Positions 33,618-42,223 of a stretch of DNA of 54,310 nucleotides are shown piece after piece. The notes under the pieces were generated by a model. That model saw only the letters and a program-made list of their open reading frames with translations. It was not told the origin of the DNA and ran no database searches. The DNA is from Gemmatimonadota bacterium (lineage in GTDB: Bacteria > Gemmatimonadota > Gemmatimonadetes > Gemmatimonadales > GWC2-71-9). The stretch's first letter is position 1. Every line of letters starts with the position of its first letter. The translations under genes were made by a program, and so were the position numbers. The stretch is taken from contig QKDC01000139.1 in assembly GCA_003246755.1 (NCBI GenBank), positions 1 through 54,310 of the forward strand. The letters run 5' to 3'.

Positions 33618-35387
33618 TCAGGTCGTGACGCCCACGCGGGGGAGCGTCCGCAGGAGCCAGGCAGCCGCGACGAGCGCAATAGCAGTAAAGAGAAGACCCG
33701 AGCTGGTCCGTCCGTACAACAACGCCCCTGTGGCGAAGAGTGTGCTGTAGACGACGGCACAGCCCAAGAACCATGCAAGTAATCCCACGGAGACGCTCCC
33801 GGCAGGGACGTTCACTCCGACGTTCACGACCTTGTGCCAGGAACGTCCCATCGGTCGGATTTGGTCGTAGTACACCTGTAACTGTGCGCGATCGGTGGCC
33901 GGCGTCAGAAGCGTGACGCTGAGCCAGACCACCGTCGTGACGGCCACGCCGACCAGGAGAGCCACCGTGGGGTCGATCGGTGCGAACCCCAGCCGAGTGT
34001 GGATCAGATTGAAGTACACCGCGACGAGGAACGAGATGGCCATCCCTGCGATCTCGCTCCAGGCATTGATCCGCCACCAGAACCATCGCAACAAGTAAAT
34101 GAGTCCGGTGCCGGCTCCGATCTGCAGCATGATCTGAAAGGCTTGAAATGCGTTTTCGAGCCAGAGAGAGACGACCGCCGCGAAGACAACCAGCATCACC
34201 GTGACGACTCGAGCCATGGTGACGTAGTGCCGCTCGGTTCGTGCAGGCTGCATGAAACGCCGATAGAAATCATCGACGATGTACGAGGCACCCCAATTGA
34301 GGTGTGTGCTGATGGTCGACATGTAGGCGGCGGCCAGCGAGGCGACCATGATGCCCAGGATCCCGTGTGGTAGGTAGACCAGCATGGCGGGGTAGGCCAG
34401 GTCGTTCCGAACGATGGAGGGATCGAGGTTCGGGAACTTCGTCAGGATGTCGGAGACGTCAGGATAGACGATGATCGAGGCCAGGGCGACAATGATCCAG
34501 GGCCAGGGCCGGAGTCCATAGTGGAGGATGTTGAACAGCAGGGTCGAGAGCAGTGACTCCTTCTCATTGCGTGCGGCGAGCATTCGCTGCGCGACGTACC
34601 CCCCTCCTCCAGGTTCGGCCCCAGGATACCAGGCACTCCACCATTGGACGGCCACCGGGACGATGAAGACCGCAGCCGCTGTTCGCCAATCTCCAAAGTC
34701 GGGCAAGAGGGAGAGCTTGCCTACCACCTCGGGGTGGGAGAAGAGCCCTGAAAGACCACCAACCTCCGGGAGTGAGACGGCGTAGTAAGCGGCCGCAAAC
34801 GACCCAATCATGGCAATGGTGAATTGGATGGCGTCCGTCAAGACCACTCCGCGCAACCCGGCACTGGCGGCGTAGAGGGCCGTCAAAGCACTGGCAACCA
34901 GCACCGTGGTGTACTTGTCCACCCCGAGCAGGACGCCGGCGATCTTGATGGCGGCGAGGTTGACCGACGCCATGATCATCGCGTTGAAGAAGAGGCCGAG
35001 GTACACGGCGCGAAAGCCACGGAGAAAGGCGGCGGGCTTGCCGGAGTAGCGGAGTTCGTAAAACGCGATGTCCGTGAGTGCGTCTGACCGTCGCCAGAGT
35101 CTGGCGTAGAAGAACACCGTGCACATTCCAGTGATCAAGAAGGCCCACCAGACCCAGTTCTGGCTCACCCCTCCGGAGCGAACCAGATCGGTCACCAGAT
35201 TCGGTGTGTCGGTCGAGAACGTGGTTGCAACGAGAGAGACACCGAGCAGCCACCAGGGTAGGGAACGCCCAGATAAGAAGAACTCCTGCCGGCCTTCTCC
35301 AGCACGCCGGCTCACGGCGAGACCGATAGCGACGGTGAGCAAAGCGTAGATCGCCACCATCATCCAATCGAGGCCGGTCAGCTGCAT
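33618..35387 (-). CDS. Sodium:solute symporter (SSS family)
   Basis: 589 residues with 13-14 membrane segments. Typical pattern: MQLTGLDWMMVAIYALLTVAIGLAVSRR, then EFFLSGRSLPWWLLGVSLVATTFSTDTPN (unwound helix 1 with Na+ site residues), VNLAAIKIAGVLLGV and GASYIVDDFYRRFM after the mid-protein STISTHLNW, which is the Na2 Ser/Thr region. The family moves sugars, myo-inositol, amino acids, nucleosides or bile acids with Na+; the neighbours suggest a sugar here. The 5' end overlaps the upstream nucleotidyltransferase gene by 10 bp. Confidence 0.92.
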   Translation of the reverse strand: MQLTGLDWMMVAIYALLTVAIGLAVSRRAGEGRQEFFLSGRSLPWWLLGVSLVATTFSTDTPNLVTDLVRSGGVSQNWVWWAFLITGMCTVFFYARLWRRSDALTDIAFYELRYSGKPAAFLRGFRAVYLGLFFNAMIMASVNLAAIKIAGVLLGVDKYTTVLVASALTALYAASAGLRGVVLTDAIQFTIAMIGSFAAAYYAVSLPEVGGLSGLFSHPEVVGKLSLLPDFGDWRTAAAVFIVPVAVQWWSAWYPGAEPGGGGYVAQRMLAARNEKESLLSTLLFNILHYGLRPWPWIIVALASIIVYPDVSDILTKFPNLDPSIVRNDLAYPAMLVYLPHGILGIMVASLAAAYMSTISTHLNWGASYIVDDFYRRFMQPARTERHYVTMARVVTVMLVVFAAVVSLWLENAFQAFQIMLQIGAGTGLIYLLRWFWWRINAWSEIAGMAISFLVAVYFNLIHTRLGFAPIDPTVALLVGVAVTTVVWLSVTLLTPATDRAQLQVYYDQIRPMGRSWHKVVNVGVNVPAGSVSVGLLAWFLGCAVVYSTLFATGALLYGRTSSGLLFTAIALVAAAWLLRTLPRVGVTT

Positions 35388-36286
35388 GAAATCCGCTCCA
35401 CTGCCAGTAGGGCGGCTCGTACTCCATCCCGATCACCGGGGTGTGTCAGCCCCATCCATCTATCCCCACCGGGAATCACCTGGACGGGGACTCCTGCAAC
35501 GTTCGCGAGTTCACTCACAGCGTCGGGCAGTCGGAACTCCGCGGCCAGGAGATCATCTTCGCGATCGAGAAACCGCTGGAGGGCTTCCTCGAGCAGGGAA
35601 TAGACCGGAGGGGTCAGCGCCCAGCAATTCATCGAAACGAGCTCGCGACCCGTGAAACTGCGACCGCCTTTGCCATCGAACCCGGTGAATCCCGTTTCCC
35701 CCGCTGAGATTCCAGTCACTTCGACAAGGCTCTCCACGGTACCGTCAGGCTTTTGCGAAACAATCGCACGGGAAACGGGGCCGGATGGGGGTGTGGTGTC
35801 GCCAAGCCGATATCCCACCAGCGCGATGGCAGGGTGGCCGGGTTCCGTGGATGCCAGGAAATCGCGGGCGGCCTGGAAGGCATTGGGGCCGTAGTAATCG
35901 TCGGCGTTCACCACGACGCATGGGCCGGACACCAGGGGTAGGGCCGTGAGGAGGGCATGAGCCGTCCCCCACGGTTTGACTCGTCCGTCGGGTGGCGTGT
36001 GACCCTGCGGGAGGCGATCCATCCGCTGATGGACATACACAATCGGACCGCCCAGCTGCTGGTCCCCGTGATGCGACCGGATGGTGTCTTCATCCTCCGG
36101 AGCGATCACGAACACGCAACCGACAGCCCCTGCCAGGTGGGCATGTCGAAGGGAATAATCGGAGAGGATCTGCCCCGACGGCCCAACGGGTTCGAGTTGC
36201 TTTCTGCCGCCAAAACGTGTTCCCAGCCCCGCGGCGAGGACAACAAGGGTCCAGGCGTCCGCGGGTATGGGCGGCTCTGTGGGCAA
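35378..36286 (-). CDS. Sugar-phosphate/NTP nucleotidyltransferase-family protein
   Basis: 302 residues from a TTG at 36286; the ATG frame to 36466 overlaps the upstream gene by 164 bp and its extra residues are Arg/Pro/Ser-rich, so it was dropped. The Rossmann-like start WTLVVLAAGLGTRFGGRKQLEPVGPSG is the GxGTRxG-K signature of NTP transferases, and VVVNADDYYG carries the Asp-Asp-type metal site. The rest (WGTAHALLTALPLVSG, LVGYRLGDT, VSMNCWALTP) follows the same fold. It would make a nucleotide-activated sugar or phosphonate precursor; the substrate is unknown. It forms an operon with the symporter and a secreted protein upstream. Confidence 0.85.
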   Translation of the reverse strand: MPTEPPIPADAWTLVVLAAGLGTRFGGRKQLEPVGPSGQILSDYSLRHAHLAGAVGCVFVIAPEDEDTIRSHHGDQQLGGPIVYVHQRMDRLPQGHTPPDGRVKPWGTAHALLTALPLVSGPCVVVNADDYYGPNAFQAARDFLASTEPGHPAIALVGYRLGDTTPPSGPVSRAIVSQKPDGTVESLVEVTGISAGETGFTGFDGKGGRSFTGRELVSMNCWALTPPVYSLLEEALQRFLDREDDLLAAEFRLPDAVSELANVAGVPVQVIPGGDRWMGLTHPGDRDGVRAALLAVERISCS

Positions 36287-36302
36287 TCGATGGGACCGGA
36301 GG

Positions 36303-36902
36303 CTACGGTTTCGGGATGTACATGATGTGGGCTTTCGGGGTTCCCGAATACATGATCCAGGGCACTCCCACACCCGGTCTGTTGAGGATCCCGGTCGATT
36401 CGGGTGTGGCGCCGGGGATGTACACGGTATGAAGCGGCCGCGCTCCGACGATGCTTCCGGTCTCATGGTCGTACGACGTCCCGGTCAGGGAGGACAGAGC
36501 AGCCGGTAGCGTGGGCATCTTCAACTTCCCATGCTCCACCTCGGCGAAGCGTACGGTGTCCACCAAGTCCCCCGTCACTCCCATCGACCGCAGTTCCCGT
36601 CCGCGAGCCATGAAGGGATCCATCGATTCGTGATAGCAGGCCACATGGAACTGCGGGGAGCCCGGCGCGCTCGCGAGGCAGACCATATCGCCGGTTCCCT
36701 CGCGAAGTTTCACGAACGTCCCGGCCGCGTCGTATCCCCATACGGTTGCGGTGGGACGAACGCCCTCCGGCAGCGGAAGGACGGCCGACGCGATCTGCTG
36801 ATCAGGCGGGAGGACCTTTGTCTCGGCGCTTTGCGCGTGGAGGGGAGTGATGGCGAGGACGCCAGCCAGAGGTATGGCAAGATAGGGTCGCATGGGTCTC
36901 AT
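36303..36902 (-). CDS. Secreted hypothetical protein, 199 residues
   Basis: A signal peptide of about 23 residues (PYLAIPLAGVLAITPLHAQS) is followed by a mature part with two Cys (VCLAS, VACYH) and strand-rich regions. Notable segments are DQQIASAVLPLPEGVRPTATVWGYD, CYHESMDPFMARGRELR and a final PWIMYSGTPKAHIMYIP. No enzymatic motif or membrane helix. Similar proteins of unknown function occur in related genomes from memory, but no family name is known. The start is one of two ATGs (36902, 36893), without a strong ribosome binding site. Confidence 0.6.
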   Translation of the reverse strand: MRPMRPYLAIPLAGVLAITPLHAQSAETKVLPPDQQIASAVLPLPEGVRPTATVWGYDAAGTFVKLREGTGDMVCLASAPGSPQFHVACYHESMDPFMARGRELRSMGVTGDLVDTVRFAEVEHGKLKMPTLPAALSSLTGTSYDHETGSIVGARPLHTVYIPGATPESTGILNRPGVGVPWIMYSGTPKAHIMYIPKP

Positions 36903-36972
36903 CTCAGGGGTTTAGGGTGTCAGGACCTCCATGACGGTATCTTGAACCCCGACGAATCGCAACGGAGGAACC

Positions 36973-37689
36973 GTGGCCAGCCGTGCCTCTGACGTGCGTG
37001 CCGATGTCCGAAGGTCTGCCGATCCCGTTCGCGCCAAGCTGGCAAAGGGCTACTTCAAGACGGGGCCCGGAGAGTATGGGGAGGGTGATCGGTTTCTGGG
37101 CCTCAAGGCAGCCGATCTCCGCCGTGTCGCGGCAACTTACCGCGACCTCCCCCTCCCAGAGGTTGAACGACTCCTGGCCTCACCTTGGCACGAAGATCGA
37201 GCGGCGGGTCTCCTCATCATGGCTCACGCGTACGCCAAGGCCGATGCGAAGGGTCAAACCGCCATCTATCGGTGTTACCTGGCACACACCGATCGCGTCA
37301 ACAACTGGGATCTCGTGGACATGTCTGCACCACACATCGTGGGGAGGCATCTCGCCCACCGGAGCCGAAGGACCCTCTACCGCCTCGCTCGCTCGGGAAA
37401 TCTTTGGGAACGCCGCATCGCCATCATCTCAACGTTCCACTTCATTCGAGATGGCGAGTTCGATGAGACCCTGGCTTTGGCCGGACTTCTTCTCGGCGAA
37501 GAGGAAGATCTCATCCACAAGGCCGTCGGGTGGGCACTGCGCGAGGTGGGTAAGCGGGACCGCGGTGTCCTGGAGGCGTTTCTCGACGCGCACGCCGAGC
37601 GGATGCCCCGGACGATGCTTCGGTACGCCATCGAGCGATTCCCGCAGCGGCTCAGGAAGCGGTACTTGGCCCGTCGCCGATTGCGCTAG
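36973..37689 (+). CDS. AlkD-type DNA alkylation repair protein
   Basis: 238 residues from a GTG with GGAGGAA upstream. The HEAT-like helical repeat pattern is evident. Three conserved AlkD positions are present: the Trp-Asp pair in VNNWDLVDMSAPHIVG, the Arg in NLWERRIAIISTFHFI and the Trp in VGWALREVGKRD, which in Bacillus cereus AlkD form the cationic, aromatic DNA-binding cleft. The protein should excise N3- or N7-alkylpurines without base flipping. The stop codon TAG shares its bases with that of the convergent outer-membrane gene (CTAG). Confidence 0.9.
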   Translation: MASRASDVRADVRRSADPVRAKLAKGYFKTGPGEYGEGDRFLGLKAADLRRVAATYRDLPLPEVERLLASPWHEDRAAGLLIMAHAYAKADAKGQTAIYRCYLAHTDRVNNWDLVDMSAPHIVGRHLAHRSRRTLYRLARSGNLWERRIAIISTFHFIRDGEFDETLALAGLLLGEEEDLIHKAVGWALREVGKRDRGVLEAFLDAHAERMPRTMLRYAIERFPQRLRKRYLARRRLR

Positions 37690-40600
37690 GTGGGAGGTCG
37701 CCGTTGGCCCACGCCGGGGCGCCCTCCAAACCGGGTTGCCGGATTCCGGACACCCTCCGGGAGCTTCGACCACTGAAAGGGCGTTAGAAGACTCCGGACC
37801 TCGTCCAACGCCTTGGCCAGGTGGGTTCGCATCTCCTGGAGTCTCGGCTGAAGGATCTGGGCCATCTGCCGGAAGTCGGGGTTGGCGCCTGCCTTCTGGA
37901 GTTCCTCGCTGATGGCAGTTGCGAGGGAGAGATTCGTCGCGGCGAGTGAGTCGCGGATCCTCTCCAGTTGAGTGACCTGCCGCTCATCGAGCAGGAGCGT
38001 ATCCCGCATGTCGAGCGCCGCCGCTGCCGGATTGGGCATGATCGCGTTCAATCTGGTCAACAGTTCATCCGGATTCCCAGCCGCCCGGGCCATGTCGGCA
38101 AAGGCGCCGCCTCCTGGGCCATCACCACCGCCGGCACGCCCCCCACCGGCGCCTCCAGCGAGGCCGCCCCGCCCGCCACCGCGTAGACCATCCACCGCCG
38201 CTCGCCCACGATCCGGACCGATGGTCATTCGGACCTGGATGCCGATCTGGAACGGTGAGCGGAGTGCATTGGCCCCACTGCCCGTGGCACCGAATCGCTC
38301 ATTGACCGAGTACTGGAACGCACGAGTGTCGCGATCGAACCCGGTCACGTAGAGCAGGGTTGGGTCAGGCCTGAGGGTCAGTCCCCATCCCTTGGCGTCC
38401 TCCGCTCCGTGAACCAACTCATCCACGCCACGGAGCATGTTGACCGTCGTGAGTGACATGGCGAGACGCCTGCCGAGACCAAGGATGTTGGGGCGCCAAT
38501 TGAGCTGAAGATCGAACGTGCCCTGCCAGGGACCCGTGCACGAGTTTCTCGCGGCGACCACTCCAATCTGGCTTCCGAGACAGGAGGAGATCCCGCCGCT
38601 CGAGCTTGCCAGCAAACGCTCCATGCTCTCGGCAACGGACGATCCACTTCCCCCGGGGAAGACGAACGCGCGATCGTTTCGCGATCCATCGCCGTTGATG
38701 TCCGATCCGACCATCGGGGTGAACGGCGATCCCGACATCAGGCGCCCGATACCCGTGAGTTCAAGGGACACTCCGAACGGGTACGTGATGGTGGCGAGGA
38801 ACGAATGTCGGCGCTCGAAGTCGCTTCGCGCCCATTCCCGCACGTTTGGATCTCCAGCGGTCGTGGCGCCCGAGAACCCGTCGCCCCCTCCGCGGGAACT
38901 CGACAGCTGGTCTCGAGAACGCTGCCAGGTATACGACCCCTGCAGTTGGATACCGCGACGGGTAAACCCGCCGAGTGAGACGGTGAACTGCTCAGACTGA
39001 GATGCGAGATCGGAGCGTGTCTCCAGGATCTGACCAAATCGCGAGTCGATGCGTGACCCCGTGAAGCGGACCGCGCCGCTGGCAGGATCGATGTCATCGA
39101 GACTGACGTACACGGGACGGCTTCCTTCCTGGGTGAGTTGGAACTGCGGAGCCGACAGGAGATTCAAGTCGGTGAAGCCATACTGGCTGACCCCACGGGC
39201 AAGGGAACCGCTGACTGAGAGCCGGAGCAGGTTGGTGAGGTTACGCTGGAGACTGAGCGAACCACGCCACGATCTTGGCGCGGCGTAGTCGTCCGCGAAG
39301 AGGACGACCGTTCGAGCAGGCGCACGAGGAGCCGGTCCCCCGAAGCCGAGACACGAAGTGGGGATGTTGGCCTGGTCGGCCCCATAGGCCGTCCAATCCG
39401 GGATTGGTACTCCGGCTCCGATACAAGAGATCTCCGCCTCGGTGGATTCCAGTCCCGGAGCTGCCTGGGCCGACGCCACGAGGTTCGCCGGGATGGGGGA
39501 GCGGAATTCACCGATTCCCCCGCGCAGGATGAGTGTTGGGGCGCGGCCGACGCCGAAACCCTCTCCCCGCGTGTTTGGATTGCTCGCCCCGATGTTCCAG
39601 GTGAACCCCATACGTGGACTCACATGCCATTCGCTGGGCAGGGCGTCCGTGCGTCGACCGAAGACCGAGTCCACCACCGGGTTGTATTGCGGGGTTCCCG
39701 AGAACCTGGATCCTTCGACCCGGATCCCGTACGTCAGTTGGAGTGGTCTCGACGCGTACCAGACATCGCCCAGGTAGGCGGCATAGTCGAATGCTGTCGA
39801 GTTCCGCTCCGTAGGATTCAGAGTTCGGCGGAACGATGCGGGACGATTGGCTTCGAAGTCGGCCAGGGAGTTATAGGAGAAGGTCCCAAAGACGTTTCCG
39901 GTCTGGCTGTTGGTGGACCGACTCGACCGAAACACGACACCGAGCTTGACGCGATGCTGACCGGTACCGGGGATCCAGGACAGCTCATCCGCGATATCCA
40001 AGGTCTTGGACCTGGAGGTCTGTATCGCCTGGCCGCCACCAAAACCGAGGGTGGTCACTCCCTGGGTGCCGTCCGGCAGGTCGGACGCGATCTGAACCCG
40101 TCCGCCCGGCAGCTGCGTGAACGGTGTGTTGTTTCGACTCGATCCGGAGAGATACACCCGACCCTCATTGAGCAGGCTTACGCCGAAGCGAGAGGTCATG
40201 GTCGCCATCCCCCCGCCACCAGAGTTGGTGTTTGACCCCCCTGTCTGGGGGAGGGCAAGCGATCCCACGCGGGTCGGATCGATGACGGTACCGCGCCAAT
40301 CTCCTCGAAGCGTCATCGTGTGGGCATTGCCGAGGAGATAGTCGAATCGCATCATCCCCGAATAGCTGTTGCGGTCCCTGTTGTCGATGGCGGGGACGCT
40401 GAGCGGGTCAATCCCGGCGGATGACACCAACGCCATGAATCGGCCTACGGAGTCGGGACTGACTCCAAGTCGTGGCAAGTCGGTGGGGGTCGCCGAAAGC
40501 AGATTGGGTTGAGGGTCGTTGCGGACCTGGGCCAGGCCGGAAGCAAACACGAACAGCCGATTACGTGCGATGGGACCACCCAAGCCGCCACTCACCTGGT

Positions 40601-41441
40601 GCTGGGTGAACGCATCGCCAAAGGGTGATGTCTCATCCCCGGTTTCGATGGCGAGGGCATCGTCTCGCAACACGTAGCCGCTCGATCCCTGCACGACGTT
40701 GCTGCCACCACGTGTGGTGGAGGAGATGAGGCCTCCGGAAAAGCCGCCTCGAGAGACATCGAATGTGCTGGTGATGACGCGAGTACTCCGAACGCCATCC
40801 GGCGGAATCAACCCGCTGCCGAAGAGCAACCCATCGAGGGTGATGGCATTCGCGTCGTCCCGCTGTCCCGCTACCGAGAACGCGTTGGCAGTCGAATCGC
40901 TCCCGGGAATGCCCAGGATGCCTGGGACCAAGGTGGCGAGAAGATTGACGTCAGCGGTCTCGATGGGGAGACGAGAAACGAGGTCAGGTGTGAGCAGCCG
41001 TTCGGTCGACCCGGGGGTCGGCCGCTCGGGGATCTGAACGGCTCCGCGACGGGCGGTGACCTGAAGCTCATTCAGGGTGACCGCTCCCTCGGTGAGTTGG
41101 ACATTCCAGACCAACCGATCTTCGTCTTCGTAGCGCTGGAGGAGAGCTTGACGCGGCGATAGGCCAATGGCGCGGGCCGTCACCCGGTACTGACCGCCCC
41201 CATCGGGGAACAGGATGGTATAGCGACCCCGGGCATCGGTGCGGGCCGAACGACTGATCTGGGTTTCGAGAGAGACCGCATCCACCACGGCATCGGCCAC
41301 GGGGGTACCATCGGCGGTGGTGACCACGCCAGTGATGATATCAGTCGTGAGTCCGACCTGACCGTACAGACCGCTTGCTGGCAGTGAGGTCACGGCGACA
41401 ACGATCAGGAGGCGTTTCAGGACTGCGAGCGATCGTGTCAT
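37686..41441 (-). CDS. Oar/TonB-receptor-like outer-membrane protein with Spy/CpxP-like C-terminal domain
   Basis: 1251 residues with a signal peptide (to about 27). A carboxypeptidase-regulatory-like domain (IITGVVTTADGTPVADAVVDA, about 34-110) precedes a plug region with LNELQVTARRG and about 900 residues of beta-barrel strands and long loops (about 200-1085), as in Oar proteins. The barrel seems to end in PFQIGIQVRMTIGP. A Gly-rich linker (about 1088-1113) and a ~115-residue helical domain with LLLDERQVTQLERIRDSL and LTPFQW (1219-1224) follow; that domain resembles the Spy/CpxP LTxxQ family. The C-terminal residue is not the usual aromatic of barrel proteins. The natural substrate is unknown. 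Confidence 0.88.
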   Translation of the reverse strand: MTRSLAVLKRLLIVVAVTSLPASGLYGQVGLTTDIITGVVTTADGTPVADAVVDAVSLETQISRSARTDARGRYTILFPDGGGQYRVTARAIGLSPRQALLQRYEDEDRLVWNVQLTEGAVTLNELQVTARRGAVQIPERPTPGSTERLLTPDLVSRLPIETADVNLLATLVPGILGIPGSDSTANAFSVAGQRDDANAITLDGLLFGSGLIPPDGVRSTRVITSTFDVSRGGFSGGLISSTTRGGSNVVQGSSGYVLRDDALAIETGDETSPFGDAFTQHQVSGGLGGPIARNRLFVFASGLAQVRNDPQPNLLSATPTDLPRLGVSPDSVGRFMALVSSAGIDPLSVPAIDNRDRNSYSGMMRFDYLLGNAHTMTLRGDWRGTVIDPTRVGSLALPQTGGSNTNSGGGGMATMTSRFGVSLLNEGRVYLSGSSRNNTPFTQLPGGRVQIASDLPDGTQGVTTLGFGGGQAIQTSRSKTLDIADELSWIPGTGQHRVKLGVVFRSSRSTNSQTGNVFGTFSYNSLADFEANRPASFRRTLNPTERNSTAFDYAAYLGDVWYASRPLQLTYGIRVEGSRFSGTPQYNPVVDSVFGRRTDALPSEWHVSPRMGFTWNIGASNPNTRGEGFGVGRAPTLILRGGIGEFRSPIPANLVASAQAAPGLESTEAEISCIGAGVPIPDWTAYGADQANIPTSCLGFGGPAPRAPARTVVLFADDYAAPRSWRGSLSLQRNLTNLLRLSVSGSLARGVSQYGFTDLNLLSAPQFQLTQEGSRPVYVSLDDIDPASGAVRFTGSRIDSRFGQILETRSDLASQSEQFTVSLGGFTRRGIQLQGSYTWQRSRDQLSSSRGGGDGFSGATTAGDPNVREWARSDFERRHSFLATITYPFGVSLELTGIGRLMSGSPFTPMVGSDINGDGSRNDRAFVFPGGSGSSVAESMERLLASSSGGISSCLGSQIGVVAARNSCTGPWQGTFDLQLNWRPNILGLGRRLAMSLTTVNMLRGVDELVHGAEDAKGWGLTLRPDPTLLYVTGFDRDTRAFQYSVNERFGATGSGANALRSPFQIGIQVRMTIGPDRGRAAVDGLRGGGRGGLAGGAGGGRAGGGDGPGGGAFADMARAAGNPDELLTRLNAIMPNPAAAALDMRDTLLLDERQVTQLERIRDSLAATNLSLATAISEELQKAGANPDFRQMAQILQPRLQEMRTHLAKALDEVRSLLTPFQWSKLPEGVRNPATRFGGRPGVGQRRPPT

Positions 41442-41523
41442 GCCGCCTGCACGAGAAGAGACACCCTCACGTACGTCCGATCAATAGACTCCGTTGGGCA
41501 GGAATTGTTAGCCGGGTCGGCCG

Positions 41524-42201
41524 CTACAGTTTCTCATAGGTGCATCCGCGTTCTTGTGTCAGGCCAATGAGAAGGGTGTGTGCCGGGACCAGTTTGACCT
41601 CTGGAAGGAAACCGTCAATCAACTCACTCCGCACCGCGGGCACCTCTTGTTTGGTCATCCCCGCGATCCACTCCGAGATTCCGTTGAGTGCGTTGTTGCA
41701 TTGCCAGAAAATGGTGCCTCGCCGTCGCAGTGACGGGACCTGATACTCCGCTGGCCAATTCTCCGGTGGCGGGTCGGCTGCGAAGACATTCCTGACCGCC
41801 CATTCTCCGGTTGCGGGATCCCTCACCTCCCAGTGTTTCCCGAGTTCATACTTGGCCCAGAGGGCGTCATTGGCATTGATGGGGAACCCACTGCTGGCAA
41901 TGCCCACCACGGTGTTGACGTCCGGATACCTGAGTCCGAAGACTTCTTCGGCGCCCTTCAGGTAGTTCCCGACCACATGGAGAAGTCCATCGACCCCCCC
42001 GAAGTCGAAGACCTGTTTGTGCCTCCCCGTCAGCCCGTCGAGCCAGGACAAGTCCCATTCGGCTGAGTGGGCGAGGTTCGTCGGTCCGGTTTGCGCCATC
42101 GTGTGGCGGGCCCCCAAGGCACTGAGCCCGGCGGCGGCCCCTGCGACCTGAAGGAAGGCGCGCCGTCCGGGTGATGCTACGGTGTCGTTGTCCATGCCCA
42201 A
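41524..42201 (-). CDS. Tat-exported protein of unknown function
   Basis: 225 residues with a Tat signal (SPGRRAFLQVAGAAAGLSALG, twin Arg at 13-14). The mature part has WLDGLTGRHKQVFDFGGVDG, NYLKGAEEVFGL, VVGIASSGFPINANDALWAKYELGKHWEVRDP and a late RRGTIFWQCNNALNG, ending VKLVPAHTLLIGLTQERGCTYEKL. The pattern resembles secreted proteins with a DsrE-like fold in this group, but the match is from memory and weak. The export route implies a folded, maybe cofactor-bearing protein. Gaps are 82 bp to the outer-membrane gene and 22 bp from the sortilin-like gene, so one transcript is likely. Confidence 0.6.
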   Translation of the reverse strand: MGMDNDTVASPGRRAFLQVAGAAAGLSALGARHTMAQTGPTNLAHSAEWDLSWLDGLTGRHKQVFDFGGVDGLLHVVGNYLKGAEEVFGLRYPDVNTVVGIASSGFPINANDALWAKYELGKHWEVRDPATGEWAVRNVFAADPPPENWPAEYQVPSLRRRGTIFWQCNNALNGISEWIAGMTKQEVPAVRSELIDGFLPEVKLVPAHTLLIGLTQERGCTYEKL

Positions 42202-42223
42202 TCTCCGTGATAGATGGCTTGAG

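Noticed and set aside
33610-34086. Upstream extension of the small membrane protein at 33313-33609
   Set aside because: Overlaps the symporter gene and reads as Arg/His-rich sequence with no motif.
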